A stretch of DNA of 24,218 nt, taken from assembly GCA_910589185.1 (NCBI GenBank), contig CAJUSU010000021.1:1-24218 (forward strand). Reading direction: 5' to 3'. The notes beneath the pieces were generated by a model that saw nothing but the letters and a program-made list of their open reading frames with translations, was not told the origin of the DNA and did not search any database. The stretch is from an uncultured Clostridia bacterium (lineage in GTDB: Bacteria; Bacillota; Clostridia; TANB77; CAG-508). The first letter of the stretch is position 1, and the number at the start of each line of letters is the position of its first letter. Below are positions 7,589 through 15,581 of the stretch, one piece after another. The translations under genes were made by a program, and so were the position numbers.

Positions 7589-10500
7589 ATGTCAAATTTT
7601 GTACACTTACATATCCACAGTGAGTTTAGCTTACTAGATGGAGCAAACAGAATAAAAGATTTACCAGTGAGAGCAAAAGAATTAGGAATGGATGCTATGG
7701 CACTGACTGACCATGGTGCTATGTTTGGTGCCATTGATTTTTACAAGGCTTGTAAAGCAAATGGAATTAAACCAATCATTGGTTGTGAGGTTTATGTGGC
7801 ACCACGTTCCAGAAAAGATAAAGACCCTAATTTGGACGCAAGATACAGTCACTTAATTCTATTGGCTAAAAACAATGAAGGGTATAAAAACTTAGCGAAA
7901 TTAGTGTCTTTAGGTTATACAGAAGGTTTTTACTATAAACCTCGTATTGATCATGAAGCTTTAGAGCAATATCATGAAGGCTTAGTGTGTTGTAGTGCTT
8001 GCCTAGCAGGTGAAGTGAATCAAGCAATTTTAGCAAATGATATGGAAAAGGCAAAAGAGGTGGCTTTGTGGCATAAGTCTATTTTTGGTGAAGATTACTA
8101 CCTAGAAATTCAACATAATGGAATTAATGAACAAGTTCTGGCTAATCAAAAGCTAATTCAACTTTCTAGAGAATTAGATATTCCATTAGTGGCAACTAAT
8201 GATGCTCATTATCTAAAAAGAGAAGATGCGTACAATCATGAAGTTTTACTTTGTATCCAAACTGGAAAACGTATGACAGATGAAGATAGAATGAAGTTTG
8301 ATACAGATGAACTCTATGTAAAATCGCCAGAAGAAATGAGTGAATTTTTTAGTAATGTGCCAGATGCGATTGAAAATACGGTAAAAATTGCAGAGAAATG
8401 CAATGTAGAGTTTGAGTTTGGACATACGATTTTGCCGAACTATGATGTGCCAGAAGAATTTGCAACTCACTATGATTACTTAGAGAAGTTAACGCTAGAT
8501 GGTATGAAAGAGCGTTATGGTGATAACATCACAGAGGAAATGCAAGAGAGAATGAAGTTTGAATTAGGTGTTATCAATAAAATGGGCTATGTGGACTATT
8601 TCTTAATAGTATGGGACTATATCTATTATGCTAAAACACATGATATTCCAGTTGGACCAGGACGTGGGTCTGGCGCCGGTTCTATTGTGGCTTATGCTAT
8701 TGGCATTACAGATATTGACCCAATTGGATATGGGCTTCTTTTTGAGCGTTTCTTAAATCCTGAAAGAATTAGCATGCCCGATTTTGACGTGGACTTTTGT
8801 TATGAAAAAAGAGATAAGGTTATCGAATATGTAGAACAAAAATATGGAAAAGACCATGTTTCTCAGATTATCACCTTTGGAACCATGTCAGCAAGAATGG
8901 TTATCCGTGATGTGGCAAGGGTACTAGATTTGCCATATGCAGAAGCGGATAAATTGGCAAAAATGATACCAAATGAATTACATATTACCATTGATAAAGC
9001 AATAGAGAAAAATATAGAATTAAAAGAGCTATATGAAAATGACGAGTCAATGAAAAAGTTGTTAGATATTGCTATGGCATTGGAAGGGATGCCAAGACAG
9101 GCTTCAACTCATGCTTGTGGTGTGATTATTGCAAGAGAACCAGTAGTGAATTATGTGCCACTATATGCAAGAGATGGCGTGGTTTCTACCCAATATATCA
9201 TGACAACACTAGAAGAATTAGGACTTTTGAAAATGGACTTTTTAGGGTTACGTACTTTAACGGTTATCCAAGATACGATTGATTTAGTCAAGAAAAATCA
9301 AGGAATTGATGTGCAATTCGACGAAAAAATGAATGACCCTAAAGTGTACAAGCTATGGCAAAATGGGGAGTCTGTGGGAATATTCCAATTTGAAAGTCAA
9401 GGTATGACAAACTTTATGAAGGAACTAAAGCCAGACTGTTTAGAAGATATTATTGCGGGTGTATCTTTGTACCGTCCGGGACCAATGGACCAAATACCAA
9501 GATATATTGCGAATAAAAAAGATCCAGAGCATGCTGTATATACTCATCCATCTTTAAAGCCCATTCTAGAAGTTACTTATGGTTGTATGGTTTATCAAGA
9601 ACAAGTTATGCAGATTGTAAGGGATTTAGCAGGATATTCATTAGGTAGAGCAGATTTAGTAAGAAGAGCTATGGGTAAGAAAAAACTAGATGTGATGGCA
9701 AAGGAAAGAGAAATCTTTATTCATGGTCAAGTAGATGAAAATGGAAATGTGGTTGTTCCGGGATGTGTGAGAAATGGCATTGATGAGCAATCAGCAGACA
9801 AAATTTTTGATGAAATGGCAGAGTTTGCAAAATATGCTTTCAATAAGTCCCATGCAGCAGCTTATGCAGTGGTATCTTATAGAACAGCGTACTTAAAAGC
9901 ATATTACCCAGCAGAATTTATGGCAGCAATGCTTAACAGCTTTTTGGGAAATCAAGATAAAATCCCAGGATATGTAGAAGAATGTAAAAGGTTAAACATT
10001 GAAATCCTAAAACCAGATATCAATAAAAGTGATACCAAATTTACAGTAGACAAAAATCAAATTCGTTTTGGTATGGGAAGTATTAAAAATGTAGGAACTG
10101 ACGCAGTGGATAACATTGTGGTAGAACGCGAGAAAAATGGGGATTACAAAGATTTCAGTGATTTTTGTGAGAGAATTAAAGACTTAGGTGTTAACAAAAA
10201 GTGTGTGGAAAGTTTGATTAAAGCAGGAAGTTTTGACAATTTAGGACAAACGAGAAAAACCTTGATAACTTCTTTTGAGAAAATTATAGACATGATTTCT
10301 GATAGTGGAAAGAAAAGTTTTGATGGACAAGTTTCTATGTTCGATTTAGGTGGCAGCAAAGAAGTAGAAGAAATGAAATATACCTATACCACACTTCCTG
10401 AGTATGAGCCAAAAGACTTGTTATCTATGGAAAAAGAAATGCTAGGACTATACATTTCAGGGCATCCATTAGAAGATATAAGAGAACAAATCGAAGCAAA

Positions 10501-11104
10501 AACTAATATTAATACATTCCAATTAAGGCAAATCAGTAGCGAGAATGAAATGGAACTAGAAGACCAAGGAGAGTTCAAAAGAGAGCAAACGTATGAAGAA
10601 CATCAAACAGAATTTAAAGATGGGCAAAATGTAACTTATGCAGGAATTATTACAAGTGTGAAAAAGAAATATACCAAAAACAATAAACTTATGGCATTTG
10701 TGACAATTGAAGATCTGTATGGTCCAACAGAATTTATTGTATTTGATAGCACTTACCAAGCTTGTAGTAGTAGCTTAATAGAAGAAAATATTGTTATTGT
10801 AGAGGGAAAATTAAGCATTCGTGAAGACGAAGAACCTAAAATTGTAGCAAGAACGATTACACCTTTTACAGAAACAAAAGCAAAAGTATTTGAAATAGAT
10901 ATTACAGAATTAAATGAGGAAGAGAGAAATAAACTAAAAGGAGCAATTTATTTCTTTCAAGGAGATAAAAATAACATTCAGTTGCAAATAGTCAATGGAG
11001 AAAAGGTAGATAAAGCAGGTGGAATTTATATGACACCAGAAATTTTAAAACAATTTGAAGAATTAGTAGGAGAAGAAAATGTCAGTTTGGGGACGTTAGT
11101 TTAA
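7589..11104 (+). CDS. dnaE: DNA polymerase III subunit alpha, DnaE type
   Basis: 1171 residues; ATG at 7589 behind AAAAGGAG. N-terminal PHP domain (HLHIHSEFSLLDG, ALTDHGAMFGAIDFY), then the C-family polymerase core with GPGRGSGAGSIVAY, the catalytic-aspartate motif PDFDVDF (~397-403), QASTHACGVI and SLYRPGPMDQIP. Next come helix-hairpin-helix motifs in the ~780-900 region and a C-terminal OB fold (~1015-1090, VTYAGIITSVKKKYTKNNK). It is DnaE rather than PolC because no exonuclease is inserted and PHP is N-terminal. In Firmicutes this enzyme extends primers and works with PolC at the fork. The last residues VSLGTLV and the stop come from a REP-like element at 11080, and another such element abuts its ribosome-binding site, so the gene is bracketed by repeats. 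Confidence 0.97.
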   Translation: MSNFVHLHIHSEFSLLDGANRIKDLPVRAKELGMDAMALTDHGAMFGAIDFYKACKANGIKPIIGCEVYVAPRSRKDKDPNLDARYSHLILLAKNNEGYKNLAKLVSLGYTEGFYYKPRIDHEALEQYHEGLVCCSACLAGEVNQAILANDMEKAKEVALWHKSIFGEDYYLEIQHNGINEQVLANQKLIQLSRELDIPLVATNDAHYLKREDAYNHEVLLCIQTGKRMTDEDRMKFDTDELYVKSPEEMSEFFSNVPDAIENTVKIAEKCNVEFEFGHTILPNYDVPEEFATHYDYLEKLTLDGMKERYGDNITEEMQERMKFELGVINKMGYVDYFLIVWDYIYYAKTHDIPVGPGRGSGAGSIVAYAIGITDIDPIGYGLLFERFLNPERISMPDFDVDFCYEKRDKVIEYVEQKYGKDHVSQIITFGTMSARMVIRDVARVLDLPYAEADKLAKMIPNELHITIDKAIEKNIELKELYENDESMKKLLDIAMALEGMPRQASTHACGVIIAREPVVNYVPLYARDGVVSTQYIMTTLEELGLLKMDFLGLRTLTVIQDTIDLVKKNQGIDVQFDEKMNDPKVYKLWQNGESVGIFQFESQGMTNFMKELKPDCLEDIIAGVSLYRPGPMDQIPRYIANKKDPEHAVYTHPSLKPILEVTYGCMVYQEQVMQIVRDLAGYSLGRADLVRRAMGKKKLDVMAKEREIFIHGQVDENGNVVVPGCVRNGIDEQSADKIFDEMAEFAKYAFNKSHAAAYAVVSYRTAYLKAYYPAEFMAAMLNSFLGNQDKIPGYVEECKRLNIEILKPDINKSDTKFTVDKNQIRFGMGSIKNVGTDAVDNIVVEREKNGDYKDFSDFCERIKDLGVNKKCVESLIKAGSFDNLGQTRKTLITSFEKIIDMISDSGKKSFDGQVSMFDLGGSKEVEEMKYTYTTLPEYEPKDLLSMEKEMLGLYISGHPLEDIREQIEAKTNINTFQLRQISSENEMELEDQGEFKREQTYEEHQTEFKDGQNVTYAGIITSVKKKYTKNNKLMAFVTIEDLYGPTEFIVFDSTYQACSSSLIEENIVIVEGKLSIREDEEPKIVARTITPFTETKAKVFEIDITELNEEERNKLKGAIYFFQGDKNNIQLQIVNGEKVDKAGGIYMTPEILKQFEELVGEENVSLGTLV

Positions 11105-11180
11105 CTGACATTTTGGTAAAAAATGGTAGAATGTCAGTTGAGGGACAGATGTCAGTTAAACTAACGTCCCCAAACTGACA
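11080..11180. repeat. REP-like composite inverted element, copy C
   Basis: Same architecture as copy B: a 31-base head (11080-11110), a ~21-base spacer sharing AATGGTA with copy B, and a full 49-base minus-orientation element (11132-11180). The full part is the exact reverse complement of copy A. The head encodes the last codons of dnaE; the right end abuts AAAGGAG of the next gene. Confidence 0.92.
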
Positions 11181-11196
11181 AAAGGAGATGAAAACT

Positions 11197-11427
11197 ATGG
11201 AAAATAAAATAGTGTACATGAAAACATATATTATTACAATTTGCTTACTCATATTACTATTTTTAGTAGGAATAGGTGGTTGTGTTTTTTACTACGAGAA
11301 AAAGATAGACGAATTAGAAAATACTATAAACACATATCAAAATCAATATACAATTACTTCACCAAATGGTGGAATTACAATTCTTCCGGGTGGAGATACT
11401 AGTGTTAGTAATGTGACTGCAGAATAA
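11197..11427 (+). CDS. Small single-pass membrane protein, unknown function
   Basis: 76 residues from the ATG at 11197, nine bases after AAAGGAG; the ATG at 11188 directly abuts that site and is unlikely. One strong transmembrane segment (TYIITICLLILLFLVGIGG) is followed by a short charged, coiled-coil-like stretch (YYEKKIDELENTINTYQNQY) and a glycine-rich tail. A cysteine follows GIGG, but the context is not a clear lipobox. It lies 92 bases after dnaE across a REP-like element and before a terminator, so it may be the last gene of the dnaE transcript. Not recognised as any named family. Confidence 0.65.
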   Translation: MENKIVYMKTYIITICLLILLFLVGIGGCVFYYEKKIDELENTINTYQNQYTITSPNGGITILPGGDTSVSNVTAE

Positions 11428-11442
11428 GAATATTCATAGGAG

Positions 11443-11481
11443 AGATACGTTGTAAGAAATAAAGACAATGTATCTTTTTTT
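11443..11481 (+). terminator. Rho-independent terminator
   Basis: AGATACGTTG pairs with CAATGTATCT (one G-T wobble) and is followed by a T-run; it lies 15 bases after the small membrane protein gene. Confidence 0.85.
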
Positions 11482-11511
11482 GTGCAAAATAAATTATAAA
11501 TTTTAGAAATG

Positions 11512-11548
11512 GTATATTGACATTTTATGACATGTATTGATAAGATAT
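11512..11548 (+). promoter_or_regulatory. Promoter of the prepilin-like gene at 11640, with a conserved block
   Basis: TTGACA (11517-11522), 18-base spacer, TAAGAT (11541-11546). The 37-base block matches 19592-19628 upstream of the paralogue at 33 positions, much closer than the surrounding DNA. It contains TGACAT twice, ten bases apart, overlapping the -35. The leader to the ATG is ~90 bases. Confidence 0.65.
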
Positions 11549-11639
11549 ATATAAATAACCTATATTAAAAAATATTATTTACAATGTATAAGATTAAAAA
11601 AAGGGGAAACACTAAAGAAAAAGGGGGAAATAAACTAAA

Positions 11640-12671
11640 ATGAAAAATCAATTTATGAAAAGACAAAGTGGTATAACCCTAGTAGCGCTAGTCGTAACAA
11701 TTGTTGTACTTTTAATTTTGGCAGGCATTACGATAATGTACACTATGGGAGATAATAGTATCTTCAAAAAAGCCCAAGAAGCAAAAGAAAAGACAGACCA
11801 AGCAATAAAAAATGAGCAAAACTATTTAGAAAATTTAGCAAACAGGCTAGAAGAAGAATATGGAACAAATCAAACAACCCCAATAGGACCAATGGATGTA
11901 CCAATTGAAAGTATAAAATCAGATTGGGCAACCATTGAAAAAATAGCAAAAGAGATAGCCAAGGATGACACAATTACAAGTGATACAGGAGAAGTAAAAG
12001 TAGTAATAGACGGAAAGAGATATACTATCAAGCCAGGAGATATTTTTGAAGTAGAATATAACGGAGAAGTAAGAAGAGTAAGAGTATTAGGCTTCAAGCA
12101 TGATGATTTAGTAGATAAAACAGTGTATGGTGGAACACATGAAAAAGCAAGTATCAGTTTTGAGTTTTTAGACTTCATGACAGGGGATACCTATAAACAA
12201 ATGAACACAACTAATACAAACGAAAATGGCTGGGGAGCAACAGCAATGAGAACATTTTTAAATGGAACAGAAGGAAAAGATAAACTAAATAATAAAGCGT
12301 ATATCAAACAAGTAAAGAAAAAATATATTGCAACATATAATGATGCAAGTAGTGTGACAACATGTAATGATTATTTATGGTTATTAGCATCAAGTGAAAT
12401 GGTACCTAAAAATAGTGATAATACAAGATATGGAGTAGCACTTACAAGTGAAGGAAGCCAATATAAATATTACCAAGGTGTAACAGAGACACATAATAAT
12501 CCAAGTGAAAATCGTGCAAAGACAACATCAGTGGGGAATGAAAATTGGTACTGGATTCGTTCGCCTTATGGTGATAATACTGATACTTTCTGTACTTTTG
12601 ATTATGATGGTAGCAGTGATTATAATGGAGCGAGCCGTAATGGAGGCGTAGCCCCAGGTTTCTGCATTTAG
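11640..12671 (+). CDS. Prepilin-like surface protein with DUF6273/lectin-like C-terminal domain
   Basis: 343 residues; ATG at 11640 behind AAAGGGGG. A short basic leader ending QSG precedes ITLVALVVTIVVLLILAGIT, the class III (type IV prepilin) cleavage and helix pattern with G11 at -1; the usual Glu at +5 is Ala here. A charged helical region (~35-75) leads through a Pro/Gly linker to a DUF6273-like domain (~100-343) with VRVLGFKHDDLV, ISFEFLDFMTG, TAMRTFLNGTEG, CNDYLWLLASSE and terminal YWIRSP...FC...GVAPGFCI. The ~230-residue domain is closely similar to those of the genes ending at 1502 and 20803. The helix predicts membrane anchoring or pseudopilin assembly with the C-terminus outside. 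No pilus assembly genes are nearby. The C-terminal codons suggest a retroelement-diversified target. Confidence 0.88.
   Translation: MKNQFMKRQSGITLVALVVTIVVLLILAGITIMYTMGDNSIFKKAQEAKEKTDQAIKNEQNYLENLANRLEEEYGTNQTTPIGPMDVPIESIKSDWATIEKIAKEIAKDDTITSDTGEVKVVIDGKRYTIKPGDIFEVEYNGEVRRVRVLGFKHDDLVDKTVYGGTHEKASISFEFLDFMTGDTYKQMNTTNTNENGWGATAMRTFLNGTEGKDKLNNKAYIKQVKKKYIATYNDASSVTTCNDYLWLLASSEMVPKNSDNTRYGVALTSEGSQYKYYQGVTETHNNPSENRAKTTSVGNENWYWIRSPYGDNTDTFCTFDYDGSSDYNGASRNGGVAPGFCI
12549..12668 (+). other. Candidate DGR variable region 2
   Basis: Same anchors as region 1 (W.RSP, FC, GAS, GVAPGF). From 12564 to 12650, 25 of 29 codons end in C or T, but mostly T, and the GC content (51 of 120) is lower than in the other two. 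The nucleotide sequence lacks the 17-base CTGGTGGCTTCGTTCAC start shared by regions 1 and 3, so it is a different template type or an older, drifted copy. Confidence 0.45.
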
Positions 12672-12713
12672 ACCATTAGAAATTTAGCTTATTAATTTTT
12701 TTGATAATATATA

Positions 12714-12757
12714 GAAAAGTGATGTAGTGAAACTAAAAATTAACTACATCACTTTTC
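12714..12757 (+). terminator. Rho-independent terminator
   Basis: Perfect 15-base stem GAAAAGTGATGTAGT / ACTACATCACTTTTC with a 14-base loop and following T-rich run, after the prepilin-like gene. Confidence 0.9.
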
Positions 12758-12793
12758 CTTTTTTAAATAAATCTTAAGATTAATTATAATAAC

Positions 12794-12822
12794 TTGACTG
12801 TATACATAAAACGTGATAAAAT
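12794..12822 (+). promoter_or_regulatory. Sigma-A promoter of the FN3 gene
   Basis: TTGACT (12794-12799), 17-base spacer, TAAAAT (12817-12822), 22 bases before the ATG. Confidence 0.75.
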
Positions 12823-12844
12823 CTAAGCGGAAAGGGGCGTTATT

Positions 12845-14692
12845 ATGAGATATAAAAAACAAATTGTATCAATTATGACACTAACAATTTTACTAATACT
12901 AATGATGAGTTCAGCAATTCAAGCAGTAAGCTTAGTAAATTCAATTAGTAACTTTAGCGCAGCAATGAATGGCAGCCAAATGAAACTTACTTGGTCTTCT
13001 GTTTCAAATAGTGCTGGATATAATGTTTATGTAAATGGAACTAAAATTGGTTCTGTTAATAGTAGTGAAGCAAGTCTTATTGGCTTTTCGGAAAACGCTA
13101 CTTATCGTTTAAGAGTTACAGCGTATGATTCTAACAGAATAGAAACAGCGACTTCAGAAGAAATCAGATTTACAACAACACCTCAAAAAACTTTAGGTCA
13201 AGTACAAAACTTAAAAGTGACACAAGTCAATGGTTATGTAACATTAAACTGGTCAGGTGTAAGTAATGCTAACAAATATCAAGTATTTGTAGATGTCCCA
13301 GGCTTTGGCAATATGAATATTGGTGAAGTAACTACTACAAGTGCTATATTAAAAGGTTTCACTCATGGACTAAGATATGGTTTTAGTGTTAGAGCATGTC
13401 AAAGTGTAAATTCTGATAATACTAATTATGGAGAAAGATCAGTAGCACAATATATTGTTATAGACTATAACAAAGATGATACAAGCAATAATAATAACAA
13501 TACTCAAACTAAGCCAGATAAAGTAAGTAATGTAAGCGTATATGATGTAACAGAAACTACAGCAACAGTAACTTGGAAAGAATTAAATAATGTAGATGGA
13601 TATGATGTTTTATTATCTAAAAACTATGGAAGTTATCAAACAGTTATTTCAAAGAATGGAAATAGAACAGTTTTATCTAACTTAACTCCAGATAGTTCTT
13701 ATAGAGTAAAAGTAGTTGCTTACAAGTGGATAGATAACAAAAAAGTATATGGAGATGAATCTTCTTACTATAGCTTTACAACAAAAGAAGAAAAAGTAAC
13801 TGTTGGAAATATTAGTGGTATTGATGTATATGATATTAGCGAAAATAAAGCAACAGTATCTTGGTCAAAAGCGAATAATGCAGACGGATATGAAGTTTCA
13901 TTATCTAAAAATAGTGGAAGATATGAAACAATAAAAGATACAAGTAATAGAGTAGTTACTTTAGGAAATTTAGATTCAGACAGTACCTATAGAGTAAAAA
14001 TAGTTGCCTATAAGTGGGTAAATGGTAGAAAACAATATGGTAATGAGTCTAGTGCATATAGATTTTATACAAAGGCTGAAAAAGTAACAGTAGGCAATGT
14101 ACGTACAATCTATGTGGATGAACTAACAAAAAATAAAGCTGAAATTAGTTGGTCAAGTGTAAGTGGTGCAACAGGATATAACATCTATTTTGCAAAAGGA
14201 AATGGAAGTTATCAATATAAGGGTTCAACTACTAGAAGAAGCTATGTTTTTGCTAATTTAAGTGCTAATACTACTTATAAAGTAAAAATCGAAGCATACA
14301 AAAAAGTAAATGGAAAAGAATATACTAGTGAAACTGCAAAAGTAAAAAGCTTTAAGACATCAAAGGCAACAACTACAACGACTAACACTAGCAAGCCAGC
14401 TACAGTAACTAACTTCAATGTATCTGTTAGAAATAGAAATCAAGCATATTTAACATGGAATTCAATAGGTAGTGCTACAGGATACGAAGTAGAAATTTCT
14501 GAAAATGGAGGAGTATACAGATGTGTAGCTATACTACAAACCAATAGCTTAGATTTAGATGGTAAGGTACTAGGTTATTCTAAAAATTATAAAGTAAGAG
14601 TTAGAGCATATAAAACTCATGTAATAAGTCCTGGAAAATATGATACAGTCTATGGAAATTATTCTAGAGTAATAAGTTTTAGAACAAATTAA
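12845..14692 (+). CDS. Secreted protein of six fibronectin type III domains
   Basis: 615 residues; ATG at 12845 behind AAAGGGG. A Sec signal peptide (MRYKKQIVSIMTLTILLILM, likely cut after AIQA) is followed by six FN3 repeats at about 31-108, 115-200, 225-312, 316-406, 410-504 and 516-615. Each shows the FN3 pattern: Trp in strand B (LTWSSV, LNWSGV, VTWKEL, VSWSKA, ISWSSV, LTWNSI), a central GY and a late YRVKVVAY-type strand. Repeats 3-5 are the most alike, suggesting recent internal duplication. There is no LPXTG, SLH or catalytic domain, so it is a pure adhesion or scaffold-type protein; partner unknown. It has its own promoter and a terminator-like repeat downstream, so it is a single-gene unit. 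Confidence 0.92.
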   Translation: MRYKKQIVSIMTLTILLILMMSSAIQAVSLVNSISNFSAAMNGSQMKLTWSSVSNSAGYNVYVNGTKIGSVNSSEASLIGFSENATYRLRVTAYDSNRIETATSEEIRFTTTPQKTLGQVQNLKVTQVNGYVTLNWSGVSNANKYQVFVDVPGFGNMNIGEVTTTSAILKGFTHGLRYGFSVRACQSVNSDNTNYGERSVAQYIVIDYNKDDTSNNNNNTQTKPDKVSNVSVYDVTETTATVTWKELNNVDGYDVLLSKNYGSYQTVISKNGNRTVLSNLTPDSSYRVKVVAYKWIDNKKVYGDESSYYSFTTKEEKVTVGNISGIDVYDISENKATVSWSKANNADGYEVSLSKNSGRYETIKDTSNRVVTLGNLDSDSTYRVKIVAYKWVNGRKQYGNESSAYRFYTKAEKVTVGNVRTIYVDELTKNKAEISWSSVSGATGYNIYFAKGNGSYQYKGSTTRRSYVFANLSANTTYKVKIEAYKKVNGKEYTSETAKVKSFKTSKATTTTTNTSKPATVTNFNVSVRNRNQAYLTWNSIGSATGYEVEISENGGVYRCVAILQTNSLDLDGKVLGYSKNYKVRVRAYKTHVISPGKYDTVYGNYSRVISFRTN

Positions 14693-14697
14693 AAAAA

Positions 14698-14748
14698 TGT
14701 CGCACTGAGGGACGGATGTCGTACAAACTAACGTCCCCAAGTGCGACA
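14698..14748 (-). repeat. Diverged REP-like element, copy D, also terminator-like
   Basis: 51-base hairpin TGTCGCACT...AGTGCGACA sharing the core GAGGGAC and AACTAACGTCCCCAA with copies A-C, but with the stem changed on both sides so that pairing is kept. Flanking A and T runs (14691-14697 and 14749-14753) make it a plausible terminator for the FN3 gene six bases upstream. Confidence 0.85.
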
Positions 14749-14789
14749 TTTTTGTGTCCAAAAATTCACAATAATCTTTTATAAAGGAA

Positions 14790-14818
14790 TTGAAAAAAGG
14801 AAAAAAGTGGAATATAAT
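14790..14818 (+). promoter_or_regulatory. Sigma-A promoter of the ABC transporter pair
   Basis: TTGAAA (14790-14795), 17-base spacer, TATAAT (14813-14818), 44 bases before the preferred ATG at 14862. Because the -35 coincides with the in-frame TTG at 14790, translation cannot sensibly begin there. Confidence 0.8.
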
Positions 14819-14861
14819 CAAGCGAAGAGAAAATGGAATCCTTAGAAAAGAGGAGAAGAGT

Positions 14862-15563
14862 ATGGCATATATTGAATTTAAAAATGTAGTGAAAGCATAT
14901 CAAATGGGTGAAGTGCTCATTCAGGCGTTAGATAATACTAATTTTGAAATAGAAAAGGGAGAACTTACAGTTATTGTTGGTCCAAGTGGTGCGGGCAAAA
15001 CTACTGCACTTAATATTTTAGGGGGAATGGACTTAGTAACTCGAGGAAGAGTAATTATTGACAATAAGGAAATTAGTTCTTTAAAAGAAAAAGAATTAAT
15101 TAAATACCGTAGAGAAGATATTGGATTTGTTTTTCAGTTCTATAACTTAGTGCAAAATTTAACAGCTCTAGAAAATGTGGAGCTTGCTACACAAATCTGT
15201 AAAAATCCGTTAGATCCTAAAACCGTTTTAAAACAAGTAGGACTAGAAGAAAGAATGAACAACTTTCCTTCACAGCTATCAGGAGGAGAGCAACAAAGAG
15301 TTGCTATTGCCAGAGCAATTGCAAAAAATCCAAAACTTTTGTTATGTGATGAGCCGACAGGAGCCTTAGATTACAAAACAGGAAAGCAAATTTTGCAATT
15401 ATTGCAAGATACTTGCCGAAAAGAGAAAATGACAGTGATTATTATTACTCATAATCAAGCTTTAACTCCAATGGCAGACAGAGTGATTCATTTTAAAAAT
15501 GGTACAGCTTATAACATTGAAAAGAACGAGCACCCAACACCGATTGAGCAAATTGAGTGGTAA
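14862..15563 (+). CDS. ABC transporter ATP-binding protein (MacB/LolD-like)
   Basis: 233 residues from the ATG at 14862 (GAGGAGAAGAGT ahead), giving the family start MAYIEFKNVVKAYQMGEV. Complete nucleotide-binding domain: Walker A GPSGAGKTT, Q-loop FVFQFYNLVQN, signature LSGGEQQRVAIARA, Walker B LLLCDEPTGALD and the switch histidine in IIITHNQ. This is the group pairing with FtsX/MacB-type permeases that use ATP to move lipoproteins, peptides or drugs or to transmit force across the membrane. The permease follows after 18 bases, so they form one transporter. Confidence 0.93.
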   Translation: MAYIEFKNVVKAYQMGEVLIQALDNTNFEIEKGELTVIVGPSGAGKTTALNILGGMDLVTRGRVIIDNKEISSLKEKELIKYRREDIGFVFQFYNLVQNLTALENVELATQICKNPLDPKTVLKQVGLEERMNNFPSQLSGGEQQRVAIARAIAKNPKLLLCDEPTGALDYKTGKQILQLLQDTCRKEKMTVIIITHNQALTPMADRVIHFKNGTAYNIEKNEHPTPIEQIEW

Positions 15564-15581
15564 ATATAGAAAGAGGGAAAA

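Noticed and set aside
7474..7734. 86-residue minus-strand frame across the repeat and dnaE start
   Set aside because: Made of the inverted repeat and antisense dnaE; no start signals.
7472..11180. CRISPR-like interpretation of the repeated TGTCAGTTTGGGGACG elements
   Set aside because: Copies are few, inverted, kilobases apart and separated by genes; they are REP-like hairpins next to a RAYT.
11541..11620. XRE operator at the promoter of the prepilin-like gene at 11640
   Set aside because: Only a weak partial match (TTACAATGTATAAG); not palindromic like the sites at 19627 and 23794.
14790..14861. N-terminal extension of the ABC ATPase from a TTG
   Set aside because: The TTG overlaps the -35 of a good sigma-A promoter, and the ATG at 14862 has a ribosome-binding site and the family's normal start.
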